64,000 bases of DNA from Desulforhopalus sp. (GTDB lineage: Bacteria; Desulfobacterota; Desulfobulbia; Desulfobulbales; Desulfocapsaceae): the NCBI GenBank assembly GCA_030247675.1, contig JAOTRX010000002.1:930001-994000 (forward strand), read 5' to 3'. Made by a program: the position numbers and the translations under genes. Shown piece by piece: positions 51,118 through 60,144 of the stretch. The notes beneath the pieces are model-generated. The model was not told the DNA's origin. It searched no databases and was given only the letters and a program-made list of their open reading frames with translations. How positions within the stretch are numbered: position 1 is the first letter of the stretch; every line of letters starts with the position of its first letter.

Positions 51118-51507
51118 ATGGGAGATCTTCTGAAAATTGAAGGACAAATAGAATTCGATGTAGTGGAACACGTGGCTGAGCGGGTTGTTTCCGAAATGCC
51201 CATTCAGCCCGGTGTAATGAATCCATATGGTGTTGTTCATGCGGGGGCAATCCTATGGTTGGCGGATGTCACCGCCACCATATTGGCACTGGGCTCATCA
51301 TCCTTTCCCACGGAAGGCATGTCGGGCTTTCCGCTTGCCATAACGCTGAACGCGAACTTTATCAGCAACCAGAAGGAGGGGACGTTCAGGGCAGTCGCTT
51401 CTTTCGTAAAGAAGGGAAAAAAGGTCAATGTCGTGCGAACGATCGTCTACGGCAAGAAAGACCGTTTGATTGCCGATGTGACTACGAACCATGTGCCGGC
51501 AAAGTGA
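51118..51507 (+). CDS. Hotdog-fold thioesterase (PaaI-like, 129 aa)
   Basis: PaaI-type signature MNPYGVVHAGAILWLADVTATILAL with the HAGA segment, and FPLAITLNANFISNQKEGTFRAVASFVKKGKKVNVVRTIVYGKKDRLIADVT. Such tetrameric enzymes hydrolyse aryl- or acyl-CoA thioesters. GAGGGAGA precedes ATG 51118. It begins 64 bases after the pump gene and may share its transcript. Confidence 0.85.
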   Translation: MGDLLKIEGQIEFDVVEHVAERVVSEMPIQPGVMNPYGVVHAGAILWLADVTATILALGSSSFPTEGMSGFPLAITLNANFISNQKEGTFRAVASFVKKGKKVNVVRTIVYGKKDRLIADVTTNHVPAK

Positions 51508-51616
51508 AACGAGAAGTCCCTGAAACTACCGGCAGCTGGTAACTGCTCGATTAAAGCAGAGTGTATCAAAGAGGCGTATTCTTTATAAAAATTAAGGAGA
51601 ATAGGATCGAACCAGA

Positions 51617-52429
51617 ATGGAGACCTCAGGATTTGGTGGCCACAGAAAAATCTATGCCGATCTTCTCAAGCGTTTGGCAAGTGCGGATATTGCCAGATTA
51701 GCCGGACATCTCAATCTGCCGATTAACAATACCGGGGAAGCCGAGATTCCATTTTTGGGTCAAACGTACCTGATATCCAACCAAGGTGTTCGGAGAAGGG
51801 ACCAAAGAAGTTTCCCGCAGACCACGGGAAGTGTTTTGATCCACTATTTACTGGCAGGCAGCAGCAGTCGTCCAGCGGGGAAGTTTGTTCCCTTGGCAGA
51901 GTTGGCCGGGCCATTATTCAAACAAAGCAGTTATTCCCAAGGTGCCTTAGAAGGCCCTTTAATTAAACGATTCCAGGGACGCATTCCAGAATTTCTATCG
52001 ATTGCGGAATCTATCGGTGGCCTGCAGGGGGGCCTTTCCGGATTAGGTTCCGTAAGCGTTATTTTTGATGTACTGCCCAGCATATTACTGCAGCTTATCT
52101 TCTACGATAAAGACGATGAGTTTCCTGCCCGCGCAACCGTGCTGCTGGATGCTAACGCAACGCAACTCATCGATTTTGAATCCCTGGCAGTCTTGGTAAC
52201 GATATTTGTTCGATTTTTGACAGAAACTGAAGGTTCCCGTTTATCAAAAACACAGTTGGAGGGTTATGTGGGATCGCCTTCACCCGACAATGGAAAATAT
52301 CCTATAAATTCTGTGAGATGCCTACAAAAAACCGAAAAACCGGGACAGAATTTTAAAGACGGCCTTTCACCGAGTGAGTATCGAAGTAGATTTACCGGTG
52401 ATGATGACCTAGCATCCAGCGATCATTGA
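51617..52429 (+). CDS. DUF3786-family protein (270 aa)
   Basis: The pattern HRKIYADLLKRLASADIARLAGHLNLPI, EIPFLGQTYLISNQGV, TGSVLIHYLLAGSSSRPAGKFVPLAELAGPLF and DDEFPARATVLLDANATQLIDFESLAVLV fits DUF3786, found mostly in anaerobic deltaproteobacteria and related to proteins linked with iron-sulfur or corrinoid metabolism. A leading Cys-rich region is absent. A low-complexity tail follows residue 230. Confidence 0.7.
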   Translation: METSGFGGHRKIYADLLKRLASADIARLAGHLNLPINNTGEAEIPFLGQTYLISNQGVRRRDQRSFPQTTGSVLIHYLLAGSSSRPAGKFVPLAELAGPLFKQSSYSQGALEGPLIKRFQGRIPEFLSIAESIGGLQGGLSGLGSVSVIFDVLPSILLQLIFYDKDDEFPARATVLLDANATQLIDFESLAVLVTIFVRFLTETEGSRLSKTQLEGYVGSPSPDNGKYPINSVRCLQKTEKPGQNFKDGLSPSEYRSRFTGDDDLASSDH

Positions 52430-52665
52430 GATATCCTTCGGCAAGCTCATAGTATATGCAGGGGCCGATAGCAGAGGTTCTTCCTGTGATGTCCGGATCA
52501 CTGAGTCAAGCAAGATCAGATTCAAAAGATTGTTGAAAACTGCTCCATTTTTCATCATTCCATTGGGCTGATACTTGCAAATCGGACCTTGAAAGCTGAA
52601 TAGACCTCCAGGTTGTCAAAAGCGATCAAACCCGAAAAACAGAGCCTGCCTGATCGTAGCTCAAA

Positions 52666-54591
52666 TTACACAAGGTTTTCTGCAGAAAGACGCGATACAG
52701 GAAGGGTGTACGCCGCAGCAGGGCGTCCCTTGGCGAGGGTGGCAGCGGCGGGACGGTTGGATTCAGCCTTTGCTGCACTCACCTTCTGAGTCGAAGTTGT
52801 ACTGGCTTGCCCTAATTGTTCCAATCGGGCGGTGGTGTTCTGCAGGAGGTTGGTCAGCCGGCCGGAAATTTCATTTGAGTATTCATGGACCTTGGCGGCG
52901 AGGGTGCGGTTGGTAGCGGCGTCATTGCTGACTTCGGCAATGCTCATCGAGACCTTGCGGGTGTTTTCCGAGGTGCGAGCGGCCAGGTCGGCGATGGTGT
53001 CGGTTACCGCTTTTTGTTTGGCAACCGCCCCGGCGATATTGCCGGTTCGATCATTGAGGGCCTGCATTCGTAGGTCAATTTCCTGTAAATGGGTGAACAG
53101 CACGGAGCGTGCTTTCTCAATAGCCTCGACCTTCTTCAGGGCGTCACCTGTTGCCTGTTGCGTTTTCAGAGATAATTGTTTTATCTCACCAGCCACCACG
53201 GCAAATCCTTGTCCGGCGGCTCCTGCTCTCGCGGCCTCAATTGTAGCATTGAGCGCAAGCAGTTTCGTCTGGTCGGTTATCTCCTCGACTGAGGCGATTA
53301 TGCTGCCGATGGCTCTGACGGAGGTGTTCAGCTCAGCAATATGCTGCCGGGACCTGTCATTGCTTTCAAGGATTGAAGCGACAATACCGTTCTGGTCCTG
53401 GATCTGCGCATTGATGCCCTGAAAGGCCGACTGCAGACAAACCGTCGAGGCTGAGACGTCGTCGGTGTGTTTGGCTGTTTCGCCTGCTCGCAGCGACACG
53501 GTTTCTGCCCGACTTTCCGTGAAACTTGCCAATTCTTGCAAAGAATTGGCCGTGTCCACCAGCTCTTTGGCGCGGCCATCGAGGGTGTTGACAACCTCGG
53601 TAATGGTCGCAAACATCTCATCAACCAGCACCTTCTCGTGGGCCTTGCGCTCGTTTTCATGTCTGATTTTCAGCAGTGCCTCACGAAAATTACTGATTGC
53701 TTCTGATAAGACGCCGATCTGGTCCTGGCGGTCCTTGTAGGGCATGTCCGGGGATTTGCCGGAATTGATGGCGTCAAGCGTGTCCGTCAGGGTATGCAGC
53801 GGTTTTTCGACGATAATTCGCACCAAGAAAAACAGGACAATCATGTTGGCGAAGACGGCAAGACCTGCCATGATAAGGGAAAATTGCCGCTGCTCGTGAC
53901 GAAGCGCGGTAAGATCCTGCTCCATGGTGCTGATTTCTTCAACATGTTGGAGGATTTCGTTGCGGGTGGTCTCGGCGGCCAGGCCGGCATCGGCCATTTT
54001 CGCACTAAGCTCAGTTATTTTTTGCCTGAGGTCGGCGCCGCTTGCTGATTTCGCAACAACCGCATCGAGTATCGTCCGCAGTCTTTGGCCGTCTTCGACG
54101 GGATTACTGCCGGCAAGGGTCAGGTATTCGACTGCGTCTTGAAAATTGCCCTTGCCGTCAAAGATACCCAAGGCCAATCTCAGGGCCTTGTCCTTGTTGG
54201 TCTGGATGATGAAATTGTTTTTGGCAAGGTTCCGCCGTTCATCACGATTAAAGAGATGGCTATAGGCCTCTCGTCCCTTGAGAATTTGTCGGTCGGTTAT
54301 CTGAAAGACCTCTTCCACTGCTTCAATGATGGCAATTTTGGGATCTATCCTGAAGAAGTTGGGGAGGGAGAGGAACTCGTCCTGCAGTTTGACGATCGCC
54401 ATGCGCAGATTGGCGCTCAAATTCTCTTTGATGGCAAGCACCTCGTTGACTTTTTCGGCAACGGTGGCAGTCGATTGCAAGTGCACATACAGCAGTGCGC
54501 CGATGAATAGATTGGATGCCAGGGCCACGCCCACCAGGATCTTGACTCCGACGCTGGCCAGTCGGGTCCGGGCCTTTTTGATGATTGCCAT
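52666..54591 (-). CDS. Methyl-accepting chemotaxis protein (641 aa)
   Basis: Two membrane segments (about 15-37 and 237-260) enclose a ~200-residue helical sensor domain. HAMP follows (IIVEKPLHTLTDTLDAINSGKSPDMPY), then a signalling domain whose hairpin reads VEEITDQTKLLALNATIEAARAGAAGQGFAVVAGEIKQLS. It shows K in place of the usual N after QT. The C-terminus is Ala/Lys-rich with no receptor-tether pentapeptide. It is 44 bases downstream of the EAL-GGDEF gene, so it is probably co-expressed. Confidence 0.9.
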   Translation of the reverse strand: MAIIKKARTRLASVGVKILVGVALASNLFIGALLYVHLQSTATVAEKVNEVLAIKENLSANLRMAIVKLQDEFLSLPNFFRIDPKIAIIEAVEEVFQITDRQILKGREAYSHLFNRDERRNLAKNNFIIQTNKDKALRLALGIFDGKGNFQDAVEYLTLAGSNPVEDGQRLRTILDAVVAKSASGADLRQKITELSAKMADAGLAAETTRNEILQHVEEISTMEQDLTALRHEQRQFSLIMAGLAVFANMIVLFFLVRIIVEKPLHTLTDTLDAINSGKSPDMPYKDRQDQIGVLSEAISNFREALLKIRHENERKAHEKVLVDEMFATITEVVNTLDGRAKELVDTANSLQELASFTESRAETVSLRAGETAKHTDDVSASTVCLQSAFQGINAQIQDQNGIVASILESNDRSRQHIAELNTSVRAIGSIIASVEEITDQTKLLALNATIEAARAGAAGQGFAVVAGEIKQLSLKTQQATGDALKKVEAIEKARSVLFTHLQEIDLRMQALNDRTGNIAGAVAKQKAVTDTIADLAARTSENTRKVSMSIAEVSNDAATNRTLAAKVHEYSNEISGRLTNLLQNTTARLEQLGQASTTSTQKVSAAKAESNRPAAATLAKGRPAAAYTLPVSRLSAENLV

Positions 54592-54635
54592 TGTTGCTCC
54601 AGGATTTGAAAAATATGAAAAGTATAAGTCCGGCA

Positions 54636-56498
54636 TTAACGCTTGCCCGGTTCAGGTGTCCGACGGTCGCGGACAATTACCGATCCCGGAATTTCCTTGG
54701 CCCTCTTTTTCAGGTCAGTGGCAATTGAAGACACCTCGGCAAAGGAATTGATACGGTGGATTTCGGTGCTGACGATGCCGATCGACAGGGACAGCAAGTT
54801 GAATTGCTGCTTGTTGCCCTGGCGATCAAGGCTTGAATACGAACCTTCGCGGCACTCCTCCGGGGAATGGAAGAGACAGAGCTTTTCCGTGAACCGGTCG
54901 ATGAGATATTGACAAACCGTGGTTGAATTCTTCGGTCTGGTGATAAGAATGAAGTCATCGCCGCCGATATGGCCGGCAAAACCAACAGACTGTCCCTCCC
55001 ATTTCGCCAGGGCCTCAACCATCAGGTCGCCGACCGCCTTAATGACCCGGTCGCCCATTTCAAAGCCGTGGCAGTCATTAAAGGGTTTGAAGCTGTCTAG
55101 ATCGATGTAGCAGACATCAAAATGGATCGACTGGGAAAGCATCTTGGCGATTTTCCGCTGGATGTATTCATTACCGGGCAAGCCGGTCAAAGGGTTGGCG
55201 CCGCGGGCGAGCATCATGCTGTTTTCCGTGACGGCATTGAGGATGGCGCTGACCGCGACAATGCCGATGTACTTGCCGCTGCGGGTGATGCAGATATCAT
55301 CATAGACCGAGATCCGGCTGCGCAGATGAATCTTTCTGGCGACGTCTTCTACCGATAAAAAATGGGGGACCTCAAGGAAATCATCTTCAAGGATTTCTTC
55401 TATCTTTTTGTAGTAGTTGAGACTGAGGCCATAGCCAAATCGCCCGACCATATGGGTTTCCATGAACCGGCGCCGGCTGAGCAAGCCGCACAACTGGCCC
55501 TTGTTGACCACCGGCAGGCACAACATATCGGGATTATCGTTGAATATGTCCAGGGCCTCAAGGATGCGGTCCGAGGCGGCAAGAGGCGCAACATATGTCG
55601 ATATGTCGCCGACGCACATGATTTCATCAAAGAGGTTCGTCGCCGATTTTTGCGGCTTGGCCTGCAAGGGAATATCCAGCTTGTCATAGGTGATGAGTTC
55701 CGCCGCAGGCCTTGCAAGGAGATATCCCTGCGCCAGATCGATACCAATGTCCCGGCATATCCGCAGATCCTTGGGAGTTTCAATGCCTTCGGCGATGACC
55801 TCAATACCAATGCGGTGGCAGGCTGTGGCGATGGAGTCGATGAGGTTGAAGTTGATGCTGCATTTCTGTCTTTCCTTGAAAAAATGCCGATCGATTTTGA
55901 CAAAATCCGGCTCAAGGACGGAAAGCATCTTCAGCCCGCCATAGCCGGCTCCAAAGTCATCGATGGCGATGCGAAAACCTTTTTTGCGATAATGATCTAT
56001 CGCCTGGCGGAACAGATTGTAGTTGGACACCGCTTCATGCTCGGTGATCTCCAGGACGATGTTATGTAGTGGGATGCCGTACTTATGCGCCAGCATCCCC
56101 GTCGTTCCGGCACTGTGGTCGGGGTGGAGCAGGCTGGTTGGGCAGATATTGATAAAAAGCAGGGCATTCTTGTCATTTAAGCCCTGGCTTGCTGCTAAGC
56201 CCATGGCGTTTTGCCGGCAGCGCATATCGAGGGGGAGTATCTTGTCGGAAACGGCCGCCTGGAGAAAAAGGTCCTCAATAGTATCAAAGGGGTTTGGCCC
56301 GACGGTGCGACACAGGGCTTCATAGGCGAAGATACCCGCTTGCGGCAGGTTGATGATGGGCTGGAAATGGCAGGTAAGCCCATTCTTGTCAAGAAGAGCA
56401 GACAGTGTTTCGTCAACTAATCGCCTGTGGGTCGGGGCTTTTTCCGACATATCCGCTTGCATCCGGGGGAATTGATCGGTGAGTTGCATAACAAACAT
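54636..56498 (-). CDS. EAL-CBS-GGDEF c-di-GMP turnover protein (620 aa)
   Basis: EAL domain first (HFQPIINLPQAGIFAYEALCR, INICPTSLL, LEITEHEA, IAIDDFGAGYGG, VIAEGIET, QGYLLARP), with catalytic EAL, NIC/DDFG and second Asp motifs intact. A CBS pair follows (about 295-420: VGDISTYVAPLAASDRILEALDI). A C-terminal GGDEF domain has HIGGDDFILI, i.e. GGDDF in place of GGDEF, and the DSFKPFND metal region. EAL may be active and GGDDF could be active or a GTP sensor. This EAL-first order with CBS between is less common than GGDEF-EAL. Confidence 0.9.
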   Translation of the reverse strand: MFVMQLTDQFPRMQADMSEKAPTHRRLVDETLSALLDKNGLTCHFQPIINLPQAGIFAYEALCRTVGPNPFDTIEDLFLQAAVSDKILPLDMRCRQNAMGLAASQGLNDKNALLFINICPTSLLHPDHSAGTTGMLAHKYGIPLHNIVLEITEHEAVSNYNLFRQAIDHYRKKGFRIAIDDFGAGYGGLKMLSVLEPDFVKIDRHFFKERQKCSINFNLIDSIATACHRIGIEVIAEGIETPKDLRICRDIGIDLAQGYLLARPAAELITYDKLDIPLQAKPQKSATNLFDEIMCVGDISTYVAPLAASDRILEALDIFNDNPDMLCLPVVNKGQLCGLLSRRRFMETHMVGRFGYGLSLNYYKKIEEILEDDFLEVPHFLSVEDVARKIHLRSRISVYDDICITRSGKYIGIVAVSAILNAVTENSMMLARGANPLTGLPGNEYIQRKIAKMLSQSIHFDVCYIDLDSFKPFNDCHGFEMGDRVIKAVGDLMVEALAKWEGQSVGFAGHIGGDDFILITRPKNSTTVCQYLIDRFTEKLCLFHSPEECREGSYSSLDRQGNKQQFNLLSLSIGIVSTEIHRINSFAEVSSIATDLKKRAKEIPGSVIVRDRRTPEPGKR

Positions 56499-56547
56499 GG
56501 GTATCCTTTGAGGGTAAAATCAATGAGATCTGTATATTGAAACCTGA

Positions 56548-57738
56548 TCACCTGGGAGAAGGCGTTCTCCTGCCATACAAAAAACCGCCAATGACTGCGG
56601 TTGCCGGGGCGACGAGGACGACCCCGAAACTGCCGACCAGGGTATGGAGGATCTCGGCGGCCACGTAGGTAAGGTTGAGGATATTGATAATCGGTGTTCC
56701 CTGGGCCATGAACACCAGAAGGAGGGCGGTGTAGCCGCCGGAATAGGCAAGGAGTAAGGTAGTGGTCATGGTACCGATAACGGCGCGGCCGACCTTCATC
56801 CCCGAGGCAATGAGGGCGGTCCGGGACAGGCTGGGGTCGGCAAGATGGACCTCCTCTATCGAGGCGGCTACGTCCATGGCCACGTCCATAACCGCCCCGG
56901 AAGAGGCGATGAAGATGCCGGCGAAAAAGATCTTGGTAAGATCGAGGAACTCATAGCCGGAGTACAATAAGGTCTCGGAAAACGGCCGCACCGCTCCATG
57001 AATATGGAAGGCGTAGCCAAAGACCACTGCCAGCACGCAGGTACTGCCGATGCCGACGGCGGCGCCAAGAAAGGCTGCGCTTCCTCTGCGGGTCAAACCG
57101 CCAACGAGAAAGATGATGACGGCGGTTATACTCATGGTGACGCCAAGAGATAAAAACACCGGTTCGTAGCCTTTCAGAAACAGCGGCAGTAGTACCTTCC
57201 AGACCATGAAGATGCTGAAGACAAAGGACACCAGGGCTTTGGCCCCGGTCATCCCGGCAAAGATCAGGAGGATGCAGGCAAATAGGGCGAAGAGCAGTGC
57301 CTCGACATACAGCCGGTAATGGTCGATGACGTTGGCATAGGCGATCTTGCCGGTCGCCGGGTTGACATCAAGGCCGACCAGTGCGGTATCGCCTGGCCGG
57401 AAGAACTTATCCATTTCCAGCTTGCCGACGAGGGTATTAGAGCCATCGACCTCGGTCCCGGCGTAGGGTCCGTCCAAAACCCGAATTTTGGTGAGCTGTG
57501 CCCCTACACTGATAAAACCAATCTGCTTCACGCCGTGATTATCGACGCTGAGAATCTCTGCCCGGGCCATGACTCCATGCACCGACGGCCTCTCAAAGCC
57601 GCTGGGCATGCAGATCAGGACAAGAGTCAGGCATCCTACGACGATGGTAAAAATCGTATCTCGGGACAGCCTGGCAGCGGGTGCTAGCGGTGTAACCAGT
57701 CCGGATATTCTCCGGAAAAAGTGAAGGGCTTGTTCCAT
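56548..57738 (-). CDS. YibE/F-family membrane protein (396 aa)
   Basis: A first membrane segment (DTIFTIVVGCLTLVLICMP), a periplasmic loop with VMARAEILSVDNHGVKQIGFISVGAQLTKIRVLDGPYAGTEV, and about seven C-terminal membrane segments. GAVMDVAMDVAASIEEV and GMKVGRAVIGTMTTTLLLAYSGGYTALLLV are YibE/F (PF07907) signatures. Function unknown; Gram-positive homologues are transport-like. The upstream TTG at 57753 is an alternative start. Confidence 0.85.
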   Translation of the reverse strand: MEQALHFFRRISGLVTPLAPAARLSRDTIFTIVVGCLTLVLICMPSGFERPSVHGVMARAEILSVDNHGVKQIGFISVGAQLTKIRVLDGPYAGTEVDGSNTLVGKLEMDKFFRPGDTALVGLDVNPATGKIAYANVIDHYRLYVEALLFALFACILLIFAGMTGAKALVSFVFSIFMVWKVLLPLFLKGYEPVFLSLGVTMSITAVIIFLVGGLTRRGSAAFLGAAVGIGSTCVLAVVFGYAFHIHGAVRPFSETLLYSGYEFLDLTKIFFAGIFIASSGAVMDVAMDVAASIEEVHLADPSLSRTALIASGMKVGRAVIGTMTTTLLLAYSGGYTALLLVFMAQGTPIINILNLTYVAAEILHTLVGSFGVVLVAPATAVIGGFLYGRRTPSPR

Positions 57739-57785
57739 TGCCAGGTGTTCCAATTCAATATCAGTAACTTAAGCCAGTAATTGAA

Positions 57786-57802
57786 GGTGCATGGAATGCA
57801 CC
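57786..57802. repeat. Short palindrome GGTGCAT-GGA-ATGCACC
   Basis: A 7-bp hairpin between the alkaline phosphatase and YibE/F genes. Similar short palindromes recur as intergenic elements in many genomes. Only one copy is visible here. Confidence 0.35.
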
Positions 57803-57870
57803 CTACGCGTAACCCCAAACCATTGTGGCAGGGTATGGTGGACTCCGTACACCTTCAAGTGCTGAATTTT

Positions 57871-59358
57871 CTATTTCGCTGCCACGGTTACCGGTACCGG
57901 CAATTCCATGGCTTTACTGAGTTTCTTGAAGATATCGGTGTTATCGTAATAGCCGGCAAACAGGTTTTCTCCCGGCCCTCTGGCAAAGGTGGCAACCGGC
58001 ACACCGGTGTGGGAATAGGAGGTCCAGCCGATCCCTGCCTGTTGATTGAGAATATGGGTGAGAGCGACGGTCAGGGGTTCATAGCTGCCATAGAGATTGT
58101 AAATATTTTCCTGGGCGACACGCTCGACCTCGCCACCGAGGCTGCGGCGGAAGGCCCGGTCCAGGAGTTCCTTGTCGGCATCGTGTAATTCTTTGTATTT
58201 AATGCCGAAATACTTTTCCACATCGGCTGTTATGTCTTCGATCTTGGCCGTGTCTTTGCTGTGAGTCTTCTTGTACGGAGCCAGGACCTTATCATTGAAG
58301 GCAATGTATGAGCCTTTCTGCAGGGCAATTTTGTCAAAGAATGTCGAATACTTGGTGCCGGAGAAGCCGATGGTCATGCCGCCGGTTTCATGGTCTCCGG
58401 TAACGACGATCAGGGTCTCGTTCGGATGGGCATCGGCAAACTGCACCGCCTGGACCACCGCATCATCCAAGGCCAGGGTGTCTTTGATGGCGGCGGAGGC
58501 ATCATTGGCATGGCAGGCCCAGTCGATCTTGCCACCCTCGATCACCATGAAGAAACCTTTGGGATTATCCAAAAGTTCAATGCCCTTGCGGGTATAATCG
58601 GCGAGGCTGAGGTCGTCCTTGCTCCGGTCCATTTCATAGGAAAGTGCCGATTCGTCCTGGAGGACCTTGTTATGGGCCAGGACCTTGCCGACCCCGGGTT
58701 TTAATGCCTCGAATGTCGCCTTATCGCTAACCACGGTGAAACCATTTTTGCGGGCGAGATCGAAGACATCGGCGTCACCATCTTTTTTACCCTTCTGGGT
58801 CAGACCGCCACCGCCGAAATAATCAAAAGAAGACCCGGCAAGCTGGACATCGATGCTGTACATCTCGCCCCGTGAGGCAACCTTGGCGTAGGTGGCCGCC
58901 GGAGTGGCGTGGTCGAGAGACACCGAACTGACGACCCCGACCTTATAGCCGCCTTCTTTTGCGTATTCTGCAATGGTTTTATATTTCTCGGTCTTCTTAG
59001 TGTCCATATTAATGACGCCGGAAAGTGTCTTGTGGCCGGTCATCATGGCGGTCATCGCTGAGGCCGAATCGGTGATAAAGGAACCGGCATCATAGGTGGT
59101 GGTCAGGCCGCTGGTTGGAAACTGGGTAAAGGACAGTCGTGCGACCTTGATGTCGGAGTTGGCTGAGGCATTTTTGTAGATTTCGGCGGCGTTCACCTGC
59201 GGTATGGCCATGCCGTCACCGACAAAGAAAAATACATATTTAGCCCGGCTTCCATGGCCCTGCCCGGTGTCGCCATTGGCCACCAGCGGGGTGGTGAGGG
59301 TAAGGATGAGGGCAGTTGCACCAAGGCTTGCGAGATAACGTCTCCGGTTACTGTTCAT
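57871..59358 (-). CDS. phoA: Alkaline phosphatase, exported (495 aa)
   Basis: Signal sequence RRRYLASLGATALILTLTTPLVANG, then KYVFFFVGDGMAIPQVNAAE (first metal Asp). The Ser nucleophile lies in FITDSASAMTAMMTG. Metal ligands appear in SSVSLDHATPAA, EGGKIDWACHANDA, VVTGDHETGG and GIGWTSYSHTGVPV. Length and order match the alkaline phosphatase superfamily. It releases phosphate from phosphomonoesters in the periplasm. AGGAG precedes ATG 59358. The double Arg-Arg-Arg start could allow Tat export. Confidence 0.9.
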   Translation of the reverse strand: MNSNRRRYLASLGATALILTLTTPLVANGDTGQGHGSRAKYVFFFVGDGMAIPQVNAAEIYKNASANSDIKVARLSFTQFPTSGLTTTYDAGSFITDSASAMTAMMTGHKTLSGVINMDTKKTEKYKTIAEYAKEGGYKVGVVSSVSLDHATPAATYAKVASRGEMYSIDVQLAGSSFDYFGGGGLTQKGKKDGDADVFDLARKNGFTVVSDKATFEALKPGVGKVLAHNKVLQDESALSYEMDRSKDDLSLADYTRKGIELLDNPKGFFMVIEGGKIDWACHANDASAAIKDTLALDDAVVQAVQFADAHPNETLIVVTGDHETGGMTIGFSGTKYSTFFDKIALQKGSYIAFNDKVLAPYKKTHSKDTAKIEDITADVEKYFGIKYKELHDADKELLDRAFRRSLGGEVERVAQENIYNLYGSYEPLTVALTHILNQQAGIGWTSYSHTGVPVATFARGPGENLFAGYYDNTDIFKKLSKAMELPVPVTVAAK

Positions 59359-59422
59359 TATATTCTCCTGGATCTGCAAAAAGTGGTTTTTGTTGAAGGT
59401 CAAACCGTCGCATCCCTTGGTT

Positions 59423-59476
59423 TATACCTCAAGGGCATGAGTTTCGTTTGAGCAGACAAGCTGCTCAACTCAGCTA
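59423..59476. repeat. Structured repeat, copy R2 (tandem with R3)
   Basis: TATACC...AGGGCAT, then perfect hairpin TTGAGCAG-ACAAG-CTGCTCAA, ending in CTCAGCTA. The next copy starts 54 bases later. R1 at 252-307 has the same plan. Confidence 0.65.
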
Positions 59477-59534
59477 TATACCGCTAGGGCATACAATTTC
59501 GGTTAAGAAGACAAGCAGCTCAACTGAGCTTTAA
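59477..59534. repeat. Structured repeat, copy R3
   Basis: TATACCGCTAGGGCATA, then AAGAAG-ACAAG-CAGCT and a terminal CAACTGAGCTTTAA matching R1. The stem is less regular than in R2. The pair lies upstream of the alkaline phosphatase gene on the minus strand. Confidence 0.6.
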
Positions 59535-59719
59535 TCTGTTTTGCCGAGGAGATACGCAGTGCGCCGGTTGAGTTCTTCAAAGATGATTCGCTGCACGGCA
59601 TTGACCCTGAAAAGCATGGTCTTCAGATCTTCATAGGTGTTGAAATCGGCTGTTTGCCTTTCTAGCTGGTAGATCTCTTGTTTTAAGGTCTCGACATTTG
59701 CAACTGCCTGGGTTTGCAT
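59531..59719 (-). CDS. Small helical protein (62 aa)
   Basis: QTQAVANVETLKQEIYQLERQTADF ... LFRVNAVQRIIFEELNRRTAYLLGKTD is predicted to be mainly two helices with coiled-coil heptads. ATG 59719 has a strong ribosome site (TAGGAGA), so it is probably real despite its size. Its stop lies in repeat R3. No family recognised. Confidence 0.6.
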   Translation of the reverse strand: MQTQAVANVETLKQEIYQLERQTADFNTYEDLKTMLFRVNAVQRIIFEELNRRTAYLLGKTD

Positions 59720-60144
59720 GGCGTGTTCTCCTAAGGGAATTTTTTCTCTACATCATCCAGTTGATGCCTTTATTTACAGGAGAAATATTGGTGTTTGGTT
59801 ACAAGTCAGTTAGGTCTCTATTGGCACAACGGTAACAATTGAGATCCGGTATGACGGGCTGTGTTTGGGCTCTGATCATTTCTGACAGCCGCAAGGTATG
59901 CACGGCTATCAGTGTCTGGATCGAATGAAGGTGTCAGTCCAAAGGAATCATTCCAAGTGGAGCTATTGGGGACAGTTTTTTGGGGTAGATATTACTTGGT
60001 GCAGTGTTTGGAACAGGTCAGGAAGACACTCAATTTATGCAATTCATTTTCAATTGAGCATCGCCAGTTATATTCTCAATATGAGATGCGTATGAGAATT
60101 TTGAATGATATGAAGTTGCTTTATATTTTCAGAAATACAGCACT
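59720..60144. other. Gene-free stretch
   Basis: About 425 bases. Two overlapping plus-strand frames (59898-60148) have no ribosome site or recognisable features and I do not call them. Confidence 0.4.
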
